Origin: Symsagittifera roscoffensis
Taxonomy: Eukaryota; Xenacoelomorpha; Acoela; Convolutidae
Direction: 5' to 3'
Length of the DNA stretch: 64,000 nucleotides
NCBI RefSeq assembly: GCF_963678635.1
Contig: NC_087068.1
Span: 41,565,649 to 41,629,648, forward strand
Part shown: in pieces, positions 30,356 through 42,546 of the stretch
Layout: every line of letters starts with the position of its first letter
Numbering within the stretch: the stretch's first letter is position 1
Notes under the pieces: model-generated
Told to the model about the DNA's origin: nothing
Databases searched by the model: none
What the model saw: only the letters and a program-made list of their open reading frames with translations
Translations under genes and position numbers: made by a program

Positions 30356-31274
30356 TGTAACATTCGCCCGGAAGATACATATCGACGGATAACAAAACTA
30401 AGTCTTAAGACGACTGGCTAGCGTCTAAACAGAGCTTTGCATGTTTTCACCGTCTCTACCAAGCCAGTACTTTTCGGTGGTCTTTCCTACATCGGGTCGA
30501 CAAAAACGTTACTGCTCTCCGGCTTCGACCAGAACGCTCAAATTAACTGGATTACATGCAAAAATAGTGAGCTCATGGCTGGGTCTCTGTATCCCCAGAC
30601 CACGAGGTCACTCCTAAAAACAGGGCTACTACTTATCATATTACTATTGTTTTTGTTCAGTAGATAAAAATCATCATCCCCATCGAAGATGGATCAACCC
30701 TTTCCCCCAACTCCTAGCTTCTCATCCTTATCAAAATGAATCCAGTTGTTAATTAAATTCAATTCAGGACATGACAAGAAGCTAAAAGTTTATATAAAAG
30801 GCTAAAAGTTCCAGTCCCGAAACCCTTCCGGATTCTTGAATCCAGTGAATCAAGCTCCTTAAGTTCAACTTCACACCAATCCGGAAGGCTGGTTCTCACC
30901 CTTCACCGTTGTTGGCAACGGCCTTGCAACTATTGTAGCAGCACAATAGTTGCAACTTGGAACGTTCTCTGCTATTGTAGTTCGTTGTCGTTTTTCTTTA
31001 ATCTCGATTTTCGTTCTGTTCGCAATCACAGATAAAGTTGTTCTGTTTTTCACTCGCTTTTTGTTAAAATGGCCGTTTCAGCATTTCTCAGAAATGTGAC
31101 GTCATCATTCGAATTTTTGAAAATTTAAAATACTAGAATATTCTAGCCCTCACCGTTTGGCTAAACGTTCCAATAACGTCGCTAATCCTTCGAAATCATC
31201 AACTCGGAAGGCTTACTGCTCAAAATTCGAATCCTGCATAAATTGCATTTTGGCCATTCTGGTCGAATGTCACA
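30356..31274 (-). repeat. 5' LTR of the young giant element
   Basis: 919 bp long, with TGTAACATTCG and CGAATGTCACA ends on the + strand, and about 99.5% identical to 8065-8984 by eye. On the - strand it is followed by a 12-nt spacer and TGGCGCTCCTGGGTG, so it is the 5' LTR. It contains the CCCTTCCGG/CCGGAAGG pair near 30840-30890 and a TATATAAAAG box near 30791. Confidence 0.9.
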
Positions 31275-34200
31275 GATTCTGTTCGAAAATTGCGAGCTGT
31301 TCTGTAATACTACCCTTTCCGTGATGCGGCCTCGACGGCTTGCAGTCTATGTACGTGCTCTCACCACATTGGCTCAAAATATCTACTTCCAGCGACGCTC
31401 AAATTAGAGTGCGGTCACTTTTCTTTGTCTTTTTACTCCAGAATTTTAAACCTGCCACGAGGGTAGATGTCACCATCTCGGGCGTCTTCGAGGTACCTTG
31501 CAATCTATCATTACCAACTCCTAAAAAACCGGCGTCTTCTATCCGTTTTTTTCCAAGTTGATGCTCTTGACTGGAGTTTCTGAGTTAAACTTCACTTTTC
31601 CAGATTTTTTTCCTAAATTTTGCTGAACAATTTCATTTTCACGTCATTGTTTATTGATCCGTATCCGTTCTATTACTTACTTCGATGGCATTGTCCTTTT
31701 TCTCGTCATCCCGTTTTTTCATCACTACTCCCCTGGTACGTTGGTTTGATTGGAGAATTTGCTCAATCTTCATCAATGGCTGAATCTATGAGCAGTTCCT
31801 TCAATGTTCCCTCAAATTTGTTCAGTTTTTCCAGAGTTCTGTGCATTAGCGGTCAACAGACCTGTCTCCAATGCTGATTGGCTACCGTAGCATTACATTA
31901 CTGACCAGACTTCTTCCATGAATGTCACTCTAAACACTCTACAGCCAGATATGGTCTCATAATCAAGATGACGCTTCCCCAGCTGCGTTTTCTATTTTCC
32001 TTCTGCGAGGTGATTCCTTTTTTCATCTTCTCGGTTCGCTTATCGTTGTAGCAATTTTTCAGTAGAGCTGCTCTTTGGCATCATTTCTGTAGGGATCATA
32101 AAGGCTGAAGGAGGTTCCAATGTTAAAGAGTAGTCGTCCACCTGTTTCTCCGTTCTCTCCGCTGCTACCTTTTGATATTCTTGTTTGTCCTCTGAGGCCA
32201 GATTTTGTCCACTGAGGCATTGTCTTTGTCATCTCTGTCCTCAACGGTAGCTTGATACTTTGATTCTTCTCGATAGTGATCGCCTCCTTGACTGTCATTC
32301 TGCCCCTGGCCTCCTGTTGATTTTGATCCTGACTGACTGTGTTTGACTTTCACCAGCAGCCTTTTCATGTCATTTGTGGATCACTGAGACTCCCTAGCAA
32401 TCGAAGGTTGGCAGAGCGTCTCTAATCAGTACCCTTTTCTGAGGTTGAGGACGATCATAGTTCATCTTTCAGATCAACTTTCTCCTCATACCAGGCCTAG
32501 TGACGCTTAGCTTAACCCACTCTTTTTCGAATCTTCTGGTCTTGGGATCGACTTTAAAACCTATTCTCCTTCAGGTCGACTCCTCGGAGTATGAGAATTG
32601 TGTATGCTGCATCACTCACAAAAAGCATAGACTTATCGTGTCAGCGAGTTTCGCCATTTTTCTTTCAAAATGTCTCATAAATTCTCAATCTCGTTCTAAG
32701 GGATCTGCTCCGAGCAACGTTTTAATCGTTCATCCTAAAAAGTGGACTTGTCTGCCGTAAACTTCAAGTCGTCTTTCCACTCCACGCCAATTTCTCGAGC
32801 CTGAGCTACTACTTTCGGATACGTGCTCTCCTCCCTAACTTGGGTACAAGGATTTTCATTTTCCTAAACAAGTTTACATGTTGTCCATTTGGCGCCCGTT
32901 TCTTCAAAAAAATTCACGTCCTTCATCTCTTTTCTTTTCTAGTCTTTCATCTCTTTTCTTTTCTAAATGGTTAACTTTTACGTCTGGCATTGGCTGGTTT
33001 TATTGTATTGTTCAAAGGCAAGCCCCTAAAGTTGACTAGCTTTACGGCCGTTGCCCAGTTGAAGATTGCGAGCTGATTTCAATTGCAATTAGCCAATCCA
33101 CTCATTCGATGGATAACAAGTCAATGCAGGAAAGTTTCGCTCCATCCAACATCCGTAAAGCGTCCTGTAGACAACCAACTGCATTCAAGCTGAGCTTATT
33201 TTTCTGAGGTCCTTTTTTCATATTGGCCAGGGTGAGAGCATTGGTCTTGACCTCATCAACCAGCCCCGATTGTGATGTTATTCTGCCCTATGTGGTTTAC
33301 TTTGGTCCTTGAAGTTCCTGGAGCATCATTCTTGTTAATCGGACATAATTTCCCTCTGGAATGTAGCATACTTCTGGTAGGATATTCTACCATTTTTTCC
33401 GTCACATGTAACGTGTGACGTGTGTTCAATTTTGAGTGAAATCCTCACTGTTTACGGCACTGCTGGTTTTGATCCCAGGCGCGATTCCAGTCTGTGAGGA
33501 ACAAAGGTAGTACTGGACCGGACATTTGATGTTTCTTCTTGCGCCAATTTTCCAGTATCAACTAGTATCACTTCCAATTCGTCCAGTCAGTCCTGAAAGA
33601 TGCGGTTCATCGAGGCTTGGCCCTCTATGATGTCCAAGTGAATGCCACCCGTTGTCATTCGGAACTGGTGCAGGGATCTAAGTTCATGTTCCAAATTCAT
33701 CAACGTCAACTGTCCTACATTTCTTTGCGCCAGGTTTTTCAATATTTGATTCCAGCCCGTGGTCATCTCATTGTGGTTCGACCACCATCTTGAAGAGTTA
33801 GGCAAATGTAGAACCTCTGAATAAAAACAACATCGTTCTCAATTTTGCAACATTCTCACAATGCAGTCACCTAATATCATGTATGAGGTGTCGAGTGGTG
33901 TCTGTATCAATAATTCTCCTGGTTCTTCGGCTGATTTATCTTTGGGATGTCCAACACTCGCGATAGCTTTTCTCACATTTCGGCTCGATCTTTTGTTTGG
34001 TTCAGACGTCACAGTTCATAGAGTGCCATTCACCTGCAATCTGGCGGGTTTCTGTTTCCAACCAGGCGACCAACTGTCTGGACTAGCTGTCTAAACATTT
34101 TTCCTCCTCAGTTTCTCCTAAGCTTTCGCATCGCTAGGGTCACCTGATGTCACTAGCATTTCAGTTGATTGGCTGAGTTCCTGTGGTGTCAACATTCCAT

Positions 34201-34530
34201 CTTAGGGTTCATGCAAAGGACGTTTCTATCATGTTTTATAGGGGTAGTTGCTTCAAGTAATCAGATCGTTTTTTGTATTCTCGGTTCAGACACTTTTTGC
34301 TGCTGCTTCTTGTTGACCTATTTGAAGAGTCTTCTCCACGCTTCTCTGTCTTCTCGGATTCTATAGAGCTCCTTCCTCATTTTCACAAGCTCGTGTCTAT
34401 TCTGCAAGATATCTTTCATGATATAGCTCGTGTGCACAATATCTTCTACTCCCGCACGCTTTGCTGGCTCAGCTGCTCTCAAACGCGAGCAAGACAAAAA
34501 TGTTTCACTGGTCAATTCTCGATGCATTCT
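31275..34530 (-). pseudogene. decayed giant-element ORF, N-terminal part
   Basis: Degraded homology to the intact giant frame runs in order: 31340-31990 to 12700-13400, 32100-32340 to 13490-13720, 32700 to 14170, 32780-33060 to 16240-16500, 33430-33810 to 16860-17210, 33860-34100 to 17530-17950 and 34300-34420 to about 18080-18200. A jump from about 14190 to 16200 marks a 2-kb deletion. The SGNH region survives near 33587-33805 (GGIHLD in place of DGIHFD). At 34318-34527 the frame extends about 30 residues beyond the start of the intact copy, so the natural protein has a longer N-terminus. Confidence 0.85.
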
Positions 34531-36790
34531 CTCCAGTCCAGATTAAGATCTGGTTGGAAGAGATATTTTTCCAGGCTGGTGTATACTGACACTCTCCAGC
34601 GGGGGCTCTATCGCAAGGTCAATGCCCTGGGGTGCCCCGTTTCTCCAACTCATCGAATGCCACCATCAACATTGCCACATCTGGGTCGTCCAGAACGAAG
34701 TCTCTTTCAATCAGCAAGCAATAGATTGCATGTACAACCCGTCCCTCCTTACCAACTGCCATCTCCGAAATTTCGTTCAAGTCGAAAATGTCTTTTATAT
34801 TCCTTGAATTGATAAGATATAATTTTGATTTCGCAAACTGAGATTTTAATAATATGAAATTCAATCAATAATGGGCTAAATAATAAATCGCAAATTTGTC
34901 ATCACATAACAAAAACAATTTTTATTCGTTTGGACTAAAAAGAAATATCCACAATAGTCAAGTTGAAAAAAATGTTGAAAAAATATATGAAATATCATTC
35001 AGTCTAAAGACATATTAAGAAATCCAAAAGTGAACAGTTCGTAGTTTGGATGTATCTCTGGTGTTACGGATTAAAAAATCTTGGTCTCTAATTCAACCAA
35101 ATGCATGGTCCTAACATAATATTACACATAACGAACGCATAAAATTTGATAATATATTCACAAAAAGTAACAGAATCCCTAAATTCTAAAATTTATTCAA
35201 TAAGTTTCAGTGGGCTGAACAGTCAGGTTTTTTTCATCTATTCTTATCAATATATACTGAGTTATTTTTTTCTGTTACTACATTTTGATATGCAGTCCTT
35301 TTCTGTTCGGATCGTACAAAGTAGTAGAGATCTCCTTCACTTCTTCCTCCATTAGAAATCATCAACTCTATTCCGCAACCTGGAGTTTTCTTCTTTTCCA
35401 ATAGGCGACCAACTGTCTCGATGTCTTTTCCACCTCGGGATCTCCTAGGGTTTCGCTAGCGTTCCGAACTTTCAGTCTTCCTTATCTTGACATCCATTGC
35501 ATTTCAGCTGTTTTTGGCTAAGTTGTTGTGGCGTCTTCAATTCAACAAAAAGTTTCTTGCGGGGGACGTCACTCTCAGGTATTATAGGGGCTGATTGCTT
35601 CCCGGTGATCAGATCGCTCCTTGTATTCATGATTCAGATGCTCTATCTCTTGCTCGTGCTTCTTGTTGGCCACTTCGAGGAGGTTTCACCAGTTTTCTCT
35701 GTCTTCTCGGGTACTGCAGAGCCCTTTCTTAACCACTAAAGCTGATATCTCTTCTCCACGATATGTTCCATGGTCTCGTACGTGTGCGCCTTCAGTAGCA
35801 ATCTCGTTCTCTATGGTGGCTGAGTTACTCTCAATTGTGAGCTTAAAGAAGCTGCTTAGCCAGTCATTTGCTACTTACCCAGCTGCTTACCCAGTGTAGG
35901 GCAAGACCTGTTAGGAAGAGGTGTTTTTCCATGTTGCTTCGTACTGACACTCTCCAGCGGGGGCTCGATCGCAAGATTACTGCCCGATAAGGCCCCGTTT
36001 TTCCAACTCTTCACTTGCCTATTTAAATGGTCTAGTTGTCCTCCCTCTCCATAGGCGGCCACCATTAAAACTTCCATGGGTGGTCTCTACGGTTGTTGTG
36101 CCCTAGTATGATGGTTAAGGCCACCTTCAACATCGCCAGCTCAGGGTCGTGCAGAGCGAAATCTCTTTCCGTCAGACGGCAATAGATTGCATCTACCACC
36201 GGTCCCTAATTAGAATCTGCCAGGTCCTTACGTTCGTTCACGACGAAATTGTCCTTGATGTTCATTGAATTGATTTCATTTAATTTTGATTTTGCAAACT
36301 GAGATTTGAGGATAATTAATTTTATTCAATAAGGGGCTCAAAGAAAGTTTTAGTCATCAAATTTCAACAACAATTTATTTCCATTCGTTTGCCTTAAAAT
36401 GATTAAGCCAAATCAGTCAAGTTGATAAAAATCTATTCCAGAAACTTCTTTAAAATAACCATTCAGGCTGAATCCTGATCAAAAAGTGAACAGTTTATTT
36501 TTTGGACCTTCCCTTTTAGTTACTTATTAAAACGTTCAGGGTCTCTAGTTCACCCAAATGAACGGTCCCAGCATCATCTTACGCATAACTAACACATGAA
36601 ATCTGATAATATATTCACATAAGTAATATAAATATTCTAAGTTCTAAACATTTTTTAATAAAGCCCCTTTGGCCTAAGAATTCAGGTCTTTTCTCATCAA
36701 TTCCTAACAACCTATACTCTTTTTTTCTCTCACTAAAACTAAATTTAGATTTAAGTTTCTGAAAACATCACGTGTATTAGCGTAAACAAT
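34030..36790. repeat. 1.4-kb direct tandem duplication
   Basis: About 34030-35340 and 35380-36790 are two diverged direct copies. Both hold GGCGACCAACTGTCT, then CTTCTTGTTG...TTCTCTGTCTTCTCGG, then ACTGACACTCTCCAGCGGGGGCTC, then AGCAATAGATTGCAT, then an AT-rich part with TGATAATATATTCACA. The first unit includes the very 5' end of the decayed giant frame, so the duplication involves the old element and its upstream part. Confidence 0.8.
34619..34864 (-). pseudogene. fragment upstream of the decayed giant ORF
   Basis: A short open stretch of 81 codons with an acidic, helical composition lies just upstream (in - sense) of the decayed giant frame. A diverged copy is at about 36000-36250. It may be what precedes the giant ORF in an unrearranged element. 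No family is recognised. Confidence 0.35.
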
Positions 36791-37400
36791 TCTCGTTGAT
36801 GCGGTCATCCTCTAATCGGTTCGTTCACTGAAAGTGATATCTTCTTTCCTCTCGCTATTAGGAAGTCTCCTAGTTGAAACGAAATTTTCAGGGCCTACAT
36901 GCTAATTATTTGTCACGCTCGTCACCAAAAAGCACAAGTAATTTCCTGTTATCTGCGACGCCGCTGGTTACAAAGCTGTTACACCCCCTAACGCTGATCG
37001 GTGCTTCCATAAAACTTCTGGTCCTCTCTCCGAGAAATCATGTCCGTGGTGACCACTATTGCACATATCTTATCTTTCAGATTAAGTCGCTATCAGTTAC
37101 TACTATGTTCGAGTATTCACTCCGTACGTAAGCTGAAATGTGAATCTACTAATCTTCTTTGTCTGGTTTCTTAGGGCCTTTGTTCATTCTGCTTCTAAAT
37201 CATTCCAAATTTTGTTTCATGCTTAAAATAGTTTTTTGTTTATTTGTTCAGTGTGGTTAAATCCAATTCCCACTCACCATCAGAAGACATTGTGTCCGCC
37301 ATTCATAGTGTATTTCAAAGTTTCATGGTCCACGTCTTCAGTCGTCTATTAAGTTTTTATGGGGTCCGACGTCAATTCGCTTAGCCATTCTAAGACGCAG
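36790..37400. other. AT-rich stretch, no gene recognised
   Basis: Short open stretches exist, but none shows a recognisable domain. It may hold downstream remains of the retroelement whose gag lies at 37500-38055. Confidence 0.4.
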
Positions 37401-37499
37401 ATATTCTTGTTAATTTGACTGCTGTATCTCCTCATTGACCTCCTCTTCTGGTTTTGATTGTTTTTCTACTCACTCATCATCCTGATCGTCCACATTTTT

Positions 37500-38055
37500 G
37501 ACTTTCCGTGATGCGGTTATTTCTTCCAGACCCACTTCCTTTTCCGAAATTTTCGTTAGATCTAGTCTATCCACTACGATGTTGTCTCCAAAAGTGTTTT
37601 CTGATAGTTTTTCCATTACTGGTCTGCGGCGTCTGCATCGTGAAGTGTAGATCCCGCTCTCTTTTCAGGTGGACTTCATATCCTTCTGAGCGTTGACTTT
37701 GGAATATTGGCTTTCAAAATCCAGAGTGAAATTGGCTACACTGACATTGTCTGGACGAATACATGTCTCAAAAGCCACCCAGGTTTCGTACGATTTGTCC
37801 GTGGCCTTGACGTCAAAAACGGTCGTGAGTATTTCGAGAACATCGGCGATTCATCACATTCTCGTGCTCCAGGTTCTCATTTCCAAGAGACAAAGCAGTA
37901 TCTCGTTTCCGTCCTGTCAGAGCATAAACAAGATTAAGAGCTTGCTTTTTTGCGACAACATCTGTGATGCGGACCCATACATCCACTTCACTCTTATACG
38001 TTTCAAAGTCCTTGTTGTCGGGCCAAGATGGTGGGGCTTTGAATGATGTACTCAT
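37500..38055 (-). pseudogene. gag fragment of another LTR retrotransposon
   Basis: From 38055 leftward the frame starts with Met and reads like the N-terminus of the gag polypeptide common in Copia-like elements: a PPSW start, then YKSEVDVW, then KKQALNLVYALTGR. After a frame change near 37850 the next gag block follows (FDVKATDKSYETWVAF, then RPDNVSV, then FESQYSK). Frameshifts and stops show it is dead. It differs from the capsid of the giant element. Confidence 0.7.
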
Positions 38056-39050
38056 GATGTAATTTAGATGCCGGTGATCAAACTGCTGCCATGAAAACTA
38101 TTGATTGCTAATACATCTATTACATAAGCCCCACTGAAATAGAGTATACGTTATACAAAATACCACTTACACATTACAATCACATGACAATTAAATACAC
38201 ACTAACAGTAGTTCCTTCCGCTTCTTGAGCAGTTTGATCCATTCGGAACGCTTCTCATATTCAAGTTGCCTCCGTGGGGTTAACCTAATACGTCACGCTT
38301 TCTAGATAAAAAAACTGAAAAAGCTTTAGCGTCGACATCAATTCAAACCCAGCGTCAAGCTCCAGCAAAGGATAGACGCGTCTCAAACTGAAATTTCTGA
38401 CTGCTCCAAAGAAGACCACGCTTTTTATGAATAAAATCTTGCAGACAACCAAAACTCCAAGCGTCTTTTCAATAATTTCAAAGCTCAAAGCTGGTTCAAA
38501 CATTCCGCCAACGTTTTCCTGGAAAAATTCCACGGTGTGTTCCACGCCTCGAAAGTGCACATTGTTCAACTCTTACTGCTATTCGGTGTTCACTCCATAT
38601 CAAACCTCCAACACAATCCAACTAACATAATCTGATATATTTTCTATCAATCATTACGAATTTTCCAAACAGAAAATTGAAAATACCGTAAAATCTTTGG
38701 AGGTCACGAAAATGAGATGACCCGACAAAAAACCTCCCGCGCTTCTCAAAAATACAATGGAGCTTTCCAAGTGAATCTGCCAGTTGCTCCGCAAGATTCA
38801 GCAAACCGTGTTCTAGAGGAGTGGAAACTTGGCAAGGTTACTTTTTTCAAAAGAAAGGACCTAAAAAGGATGTTGCTAACTATCACGCGCTATCTAGCTA
38901 CAAAACACTATCCCGAGTATTTTCAAAAAAAGGGTCTTTGTCTTTCCTTACCAGCAAGCTGTTAATTTTATTCCGAATCAGCGATTCAGTTTTCAAAAGA
39001 ACGGATCCCGCATAACCATTTTCTGTGCTAACTTGACGTAATTTACGAAA
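38056..39050. other. stretch with no recognised gene
   Basis: Several open stretches of 60-95 codons occur on both strands, but none matches a domain I know. The segment may be part of a decayed retroelement between the gag fragment and the LINE remnant. Confidence 0.4.
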
Positions 39051-39708
39051 GCACTGAAGACCGTGATGCTGATTTTGAAGCCGTTTATCTCAACTTGTCG
39101 AAGAAGTTTGACAAATTAAATCACAACTGTTTGCTAAATAAGTTGAAGCGGATCAGAGTCCGAGGGCGCCCCCAGATTATCAAAAATTACGTCAATGACC
39201 AAAGACAGTACGTTCAAGTTAGAGAGACTAAATTATAATGCCTTTTCATAACCAGCGGAGTCTTACAAGTGTCGAATTTTGGACCTTTTATTTATGTTTT
39301 CGACATGAAAGACAGCGTTAATTCTATGCCTTCCTTGTTTGCCGATGATACGAAGCTGCTATCAATAGCCCACTCGGAATTGCTTATTCACCACAATCAG
39401 ACTTAGATTTACTAAGAGATGCGGTGTAGATCAAATCAGATGATATTCAAATCCGACAAGTGTCGTCAAATCTTTTTCACCAGGAATAAATCACTCACTC
39501 CGCTCTGCTTTTGGTAAAAAATAGTTCGCCTTTGCACGAGGAGAAAGAGTTGAGTCTTTTCCTAACTCAGGACTTAAAGTGGAGCACTCTCATTCGAAAG
39601 GCATAAAACAAAACTAATCAGATTCTGTCACTTATCAAAAGCAACGCCTCTTTTCGCCTGCATCATCTACAAAAGTTAAACCTAAATAATGTAGTATTGC
39701 GAAATACT
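39051..39708 (+). pseudogene. LINE reverse transcriptase remnant
   Basis: Conceptual translation with frameshifts gives VYLNLSKKFDKLNH (RT motif A region, F-D-K) and FADDTKLL near 39340 (the catalytic FADD box). A block with DLKWST follows, typical of the stretch after RT in CR1/Jockey-type LINEs. Stops and small gaps disrupt it. The C-terminal continuation is at 40836-41535, after an insertion. Confidence 0.8.
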
Positions 39709-40835
39709 ACACACACACAAAAGACCATTGTCTTAATTGTTTATTTAACGACCCAATTCTAAATTGGAGCGTGCCATTTAAATTAAAGCCTCTTTTCACT
39801 AAATCAGATATTGACTGATTTACTCTTATTAGGACTATAAAATCTTGTTTTGAAAATCCACTCCGTTTTGAATACTTGTCCAATTTTTCTCATTTTTTCA
39901 TGCTCAATATTTTAAAAGGGCGGCGATTATTAATACGTCCCTTTTAACTTAACTTGAAACAAACTGGATAAATATTTAGCAGTCTTGCCGGCTGCACTGA
40001 AATTCTCCTTGCTTTGATTAAGCAGAGGTGCACCTGCAATATGATGCATCAGAGAGAGTAATATGAATTTTTAATAAGACAAACTGAAGGCTGCGGTTTT
40101 CATCAAAGGGGACTAATAAGTTGAAGATATTTGATTTGAAAAAATCAAATAAAAACTAGTTGAAAATTCCCTTATTAGAAAGGGAGAACAAAGGAGCAGG
40201 TGAAATCTGAATAATTAAAGATTGAATCAGCCGCCGGTTTATGCTAAGGAGCAAAAGGACTGGCCTGAAATCTTCAGTGTTTCATTTTGCTCAGTAAGCA
40301 GCAAGTCAGTTCTCTTCAGTCAGATCTTTTAAAAATAAATAATTTTTCTTTTCTGCCCTAACACTAAAATTAATCTAACCCTTTTCACTTATAAAAAGAG
40401 AATAAATTCTCATTTTAAGTTTGAAAAATTATAAATCGAGATACGCACACCCGAGGAAGTCTGGACTACAAGTACCCAAAGGACTACGGCAAGACGATTC
40501 AGACGACCCAACCAGAAGTGCTGACTTGGACAAAATCAAGGGCAACCATACATACTAATCAGCCACCGACCTTAGTAAGAAGATAAATAATTGATGAACA
40601 AAATAAGATTAGCTCAACCTCCCCTCATAGGTATATTTCTTTAAGCTGTTCGATTCGTTTATATAATCTAATAACCCAGTGCTTTGTATCTAACCAACTA
40701 ATTAATTCATACCTTTTCTAACTATTGTTTCTACTCTACTTTTTGTCAAGACAATTTGACGATCTAAGGTGAGACTTATAAATTAGGATAAAATTACTAA
40801 GCATTCAACCAGCAATGAGCGCTTAGTAAAATAAG
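39709..40835. other. insertion or unrelated sequence inside the LINE remnant
   Basis: About 1.1 kb separates two parts of one LINE frame. No ORF, TIR or clear duplication of ends was seen. It contains a small palindrome (TAAGC...GCTTA, about 40799-40826). Confidence 0.35.
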
Positions 40836-41535
40836 TTGATGTTTGTTGCCATCGTGTCATATTGCAGCAATGTGTGGTACTTATCCACAACAGACTTGAA
40901 AGCAATTGAGCAAATTCAACGAAGATCCACTGATTGGAAACTCGGTTTTCCTAATGCTATCTACAGGCAGCGTTTGAAAATACTTAGCATTTTATCTTTA
41001 TCGCTCAACATAAAGATTCATTATCTTCTCGCAATGTATTAGATATGAAACAATATATACGACCTGCCGTGGGATTGCTACTTGTCCTTATTGTCCTTGG
41101 AAGGCGAAAGCTTTCACAACAAAACAACCACTACTGAAGATGACGCTCGACTTGACATCAAGTCAAATGGACTCTGGGGAGGCCGATTCAACCGAACCTT
41201 TTTTGATGTAAAAATTTTCAACCCCCATGCTAAATCCTGCCCCAAAACTATATCTGACGCCTACAAATATCATGAGAGTGTCAAAACATTAAAATACCAA
41301 CAAAGAATTCTGGATGTGGAACACAGCAGCTTTGTTCCACTAATTTTTGCGTGTACCGGAGGAGCAGCACCAGGCTCTACAAAACCATCCAGAAACTAGC
41401 AGAGAAACTAAGCGAGAAACGGAACGAATCATACTCGGACACAATACACTTTATAAGAACAAAAATAAATTTTGCACTTCTGAGGAGTGCAATTCTCTGC
41501 CTTACGGGGTGCAAAAATCTTAAAATACATCCAAC
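40836..41535 (+). pseudogene. LINE C-terminal remnant
   Basis: The frame at 40836-41042 reads as the post-RT region (YCSNVWYLST, then IEQIQRR). The frame at 41082-41399 carries a conserved C-terminal block seen in metazoan LINE proteins (GGRFNRTFFDVKIFNP, then YQQRILDVEHSSF, then FACTGGA). It continues in another frame as SDTIHFIRTKINFALLRSAI to about 41520. Frameshifts between blocks show it is not functional. Confidence 0.75.
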
Positions 41536-41937
41536 ATAGACAATTCTCTCTGTGCTATAATCGAGGAGGGTAGATTTTATTTGACAAATCTCTTGATTCA
41601 TTAATATCGACTTGATTTATTCATAAAGTTTTGCCGATATATTTACATAGCGTTGGTACGGACCTATCCAACTTGTGCACGTACCGTCGCATGACAGAAG
41701 GGCCCATTTTAATTGACTTTTTAAAATACTCGTGGCTCATCGACGCAGGTCTTCTTACCGGCACTTAAACTTAAATTCTGCCGTGGGAGTTTTTGGTATC
41801 GAACTGCAAGACTTTTCAACATTTGAGTGGCAAAGTAGATATTTTAAATCATCTTGTGTTAGCTTCGTGACATCTTGTACTGGCTTGTTTTATTTCTTTA
41901 TGCTTCACCCCTTGCTTTTTACCGCAATGTTGCTACA

Positions 41938-42530
41938 CTAGTGGACGAAATTGAGCGTAAACTCAGGATTTTATTCTCTAAAATGCTGGTTTTCAATGTC
42001 CATTTTGGACAGTTCCTTCGATTTTTAGTAAAAATTTTACTTAGACTAAGAGCAAATGATCTCAGCTATCCTTCATGAAACTGTCATGAAAGTTTGGTTT
42101 CAAAGACTAACCAATTTTTTCGGGGTCTGAAAATGCAGTTTTCCTTATTTGCCCTAAGATTTTTACTTGGCTCAAAAAAGTGAGAAACATCCGAGTTTAT
42201 GAAAGTTTTCACAATGAGTATTTCCATTTTCTCGCTGAAAAGGTTTCAGGTCGCAAGAACAATTTTTACTCCGCTTATTCGAGAAAGAATTCACTGCGAT
42301 GCGAAACTTCGTGCAAAGGAGGAAAACTGGCATTTTCGGATCCGGAAAAAACTTGTATGTCTTTGAAACCAAACATTAAGAGTTCCAAAAAAGGTAGCTC
42401 TGACCATTTGCTCGTGGTCAATGTAAAAGTTTTACTGAAACTCCAAGGAAAGGTTGTCCAAATGGACATCGAAAATAGTAGGATTTTTAGAGAGTAAAAT
42501 CCTGAGCTTGCGCTTAATTTTGTCTACTAG
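41938..42530. mobile_element. fold-back TIR element with CTAG target duplication
   Basis: Left arm TGGACGAAATTGAGCG (41942 onward) is repeated inverted at the right end (CGCTTAATTTTGTCTA, ending 42526). The inverted similarity continues for about 250 bp on each side, making a long hairpin. CTAG flanks both ends (41938-41941 and 42527-42530). It carries no transposase ORF, so it is a MITE-like non-autonomous element. Confidence 0.8.
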
Positions 42531-42546
42531 TCTAAAATAATAATAA

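Larger units (their letters stand above)
8065..31274 (-). mobile_element. young giant LTR retroelement (23.2 kb) with rearranged interior
   Basis: Two LTRs in the same orientation bound this block (8065-8984 and 30356-31274). They differ by about three substitutions and one 1-base gap, so insertion was recent. The element lies inside an older, decayed copy of its own family: left flank 4536-8064 and right flank 31275-34530 are continuous against the intact frame near 12620. The repeated GAT (or GATT) at 8062-8064 and 31275-31277 fits a short target duplication. By LTR, primer-site and polypurine positions the element reads on the - strand. However, gag and pol lie on the + strand, with an extra partial LTR (28516-29202) and a partial inverted leader (about 29229-30344), so the interior was rearranged before or during integration. 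Confidence 0.85.
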
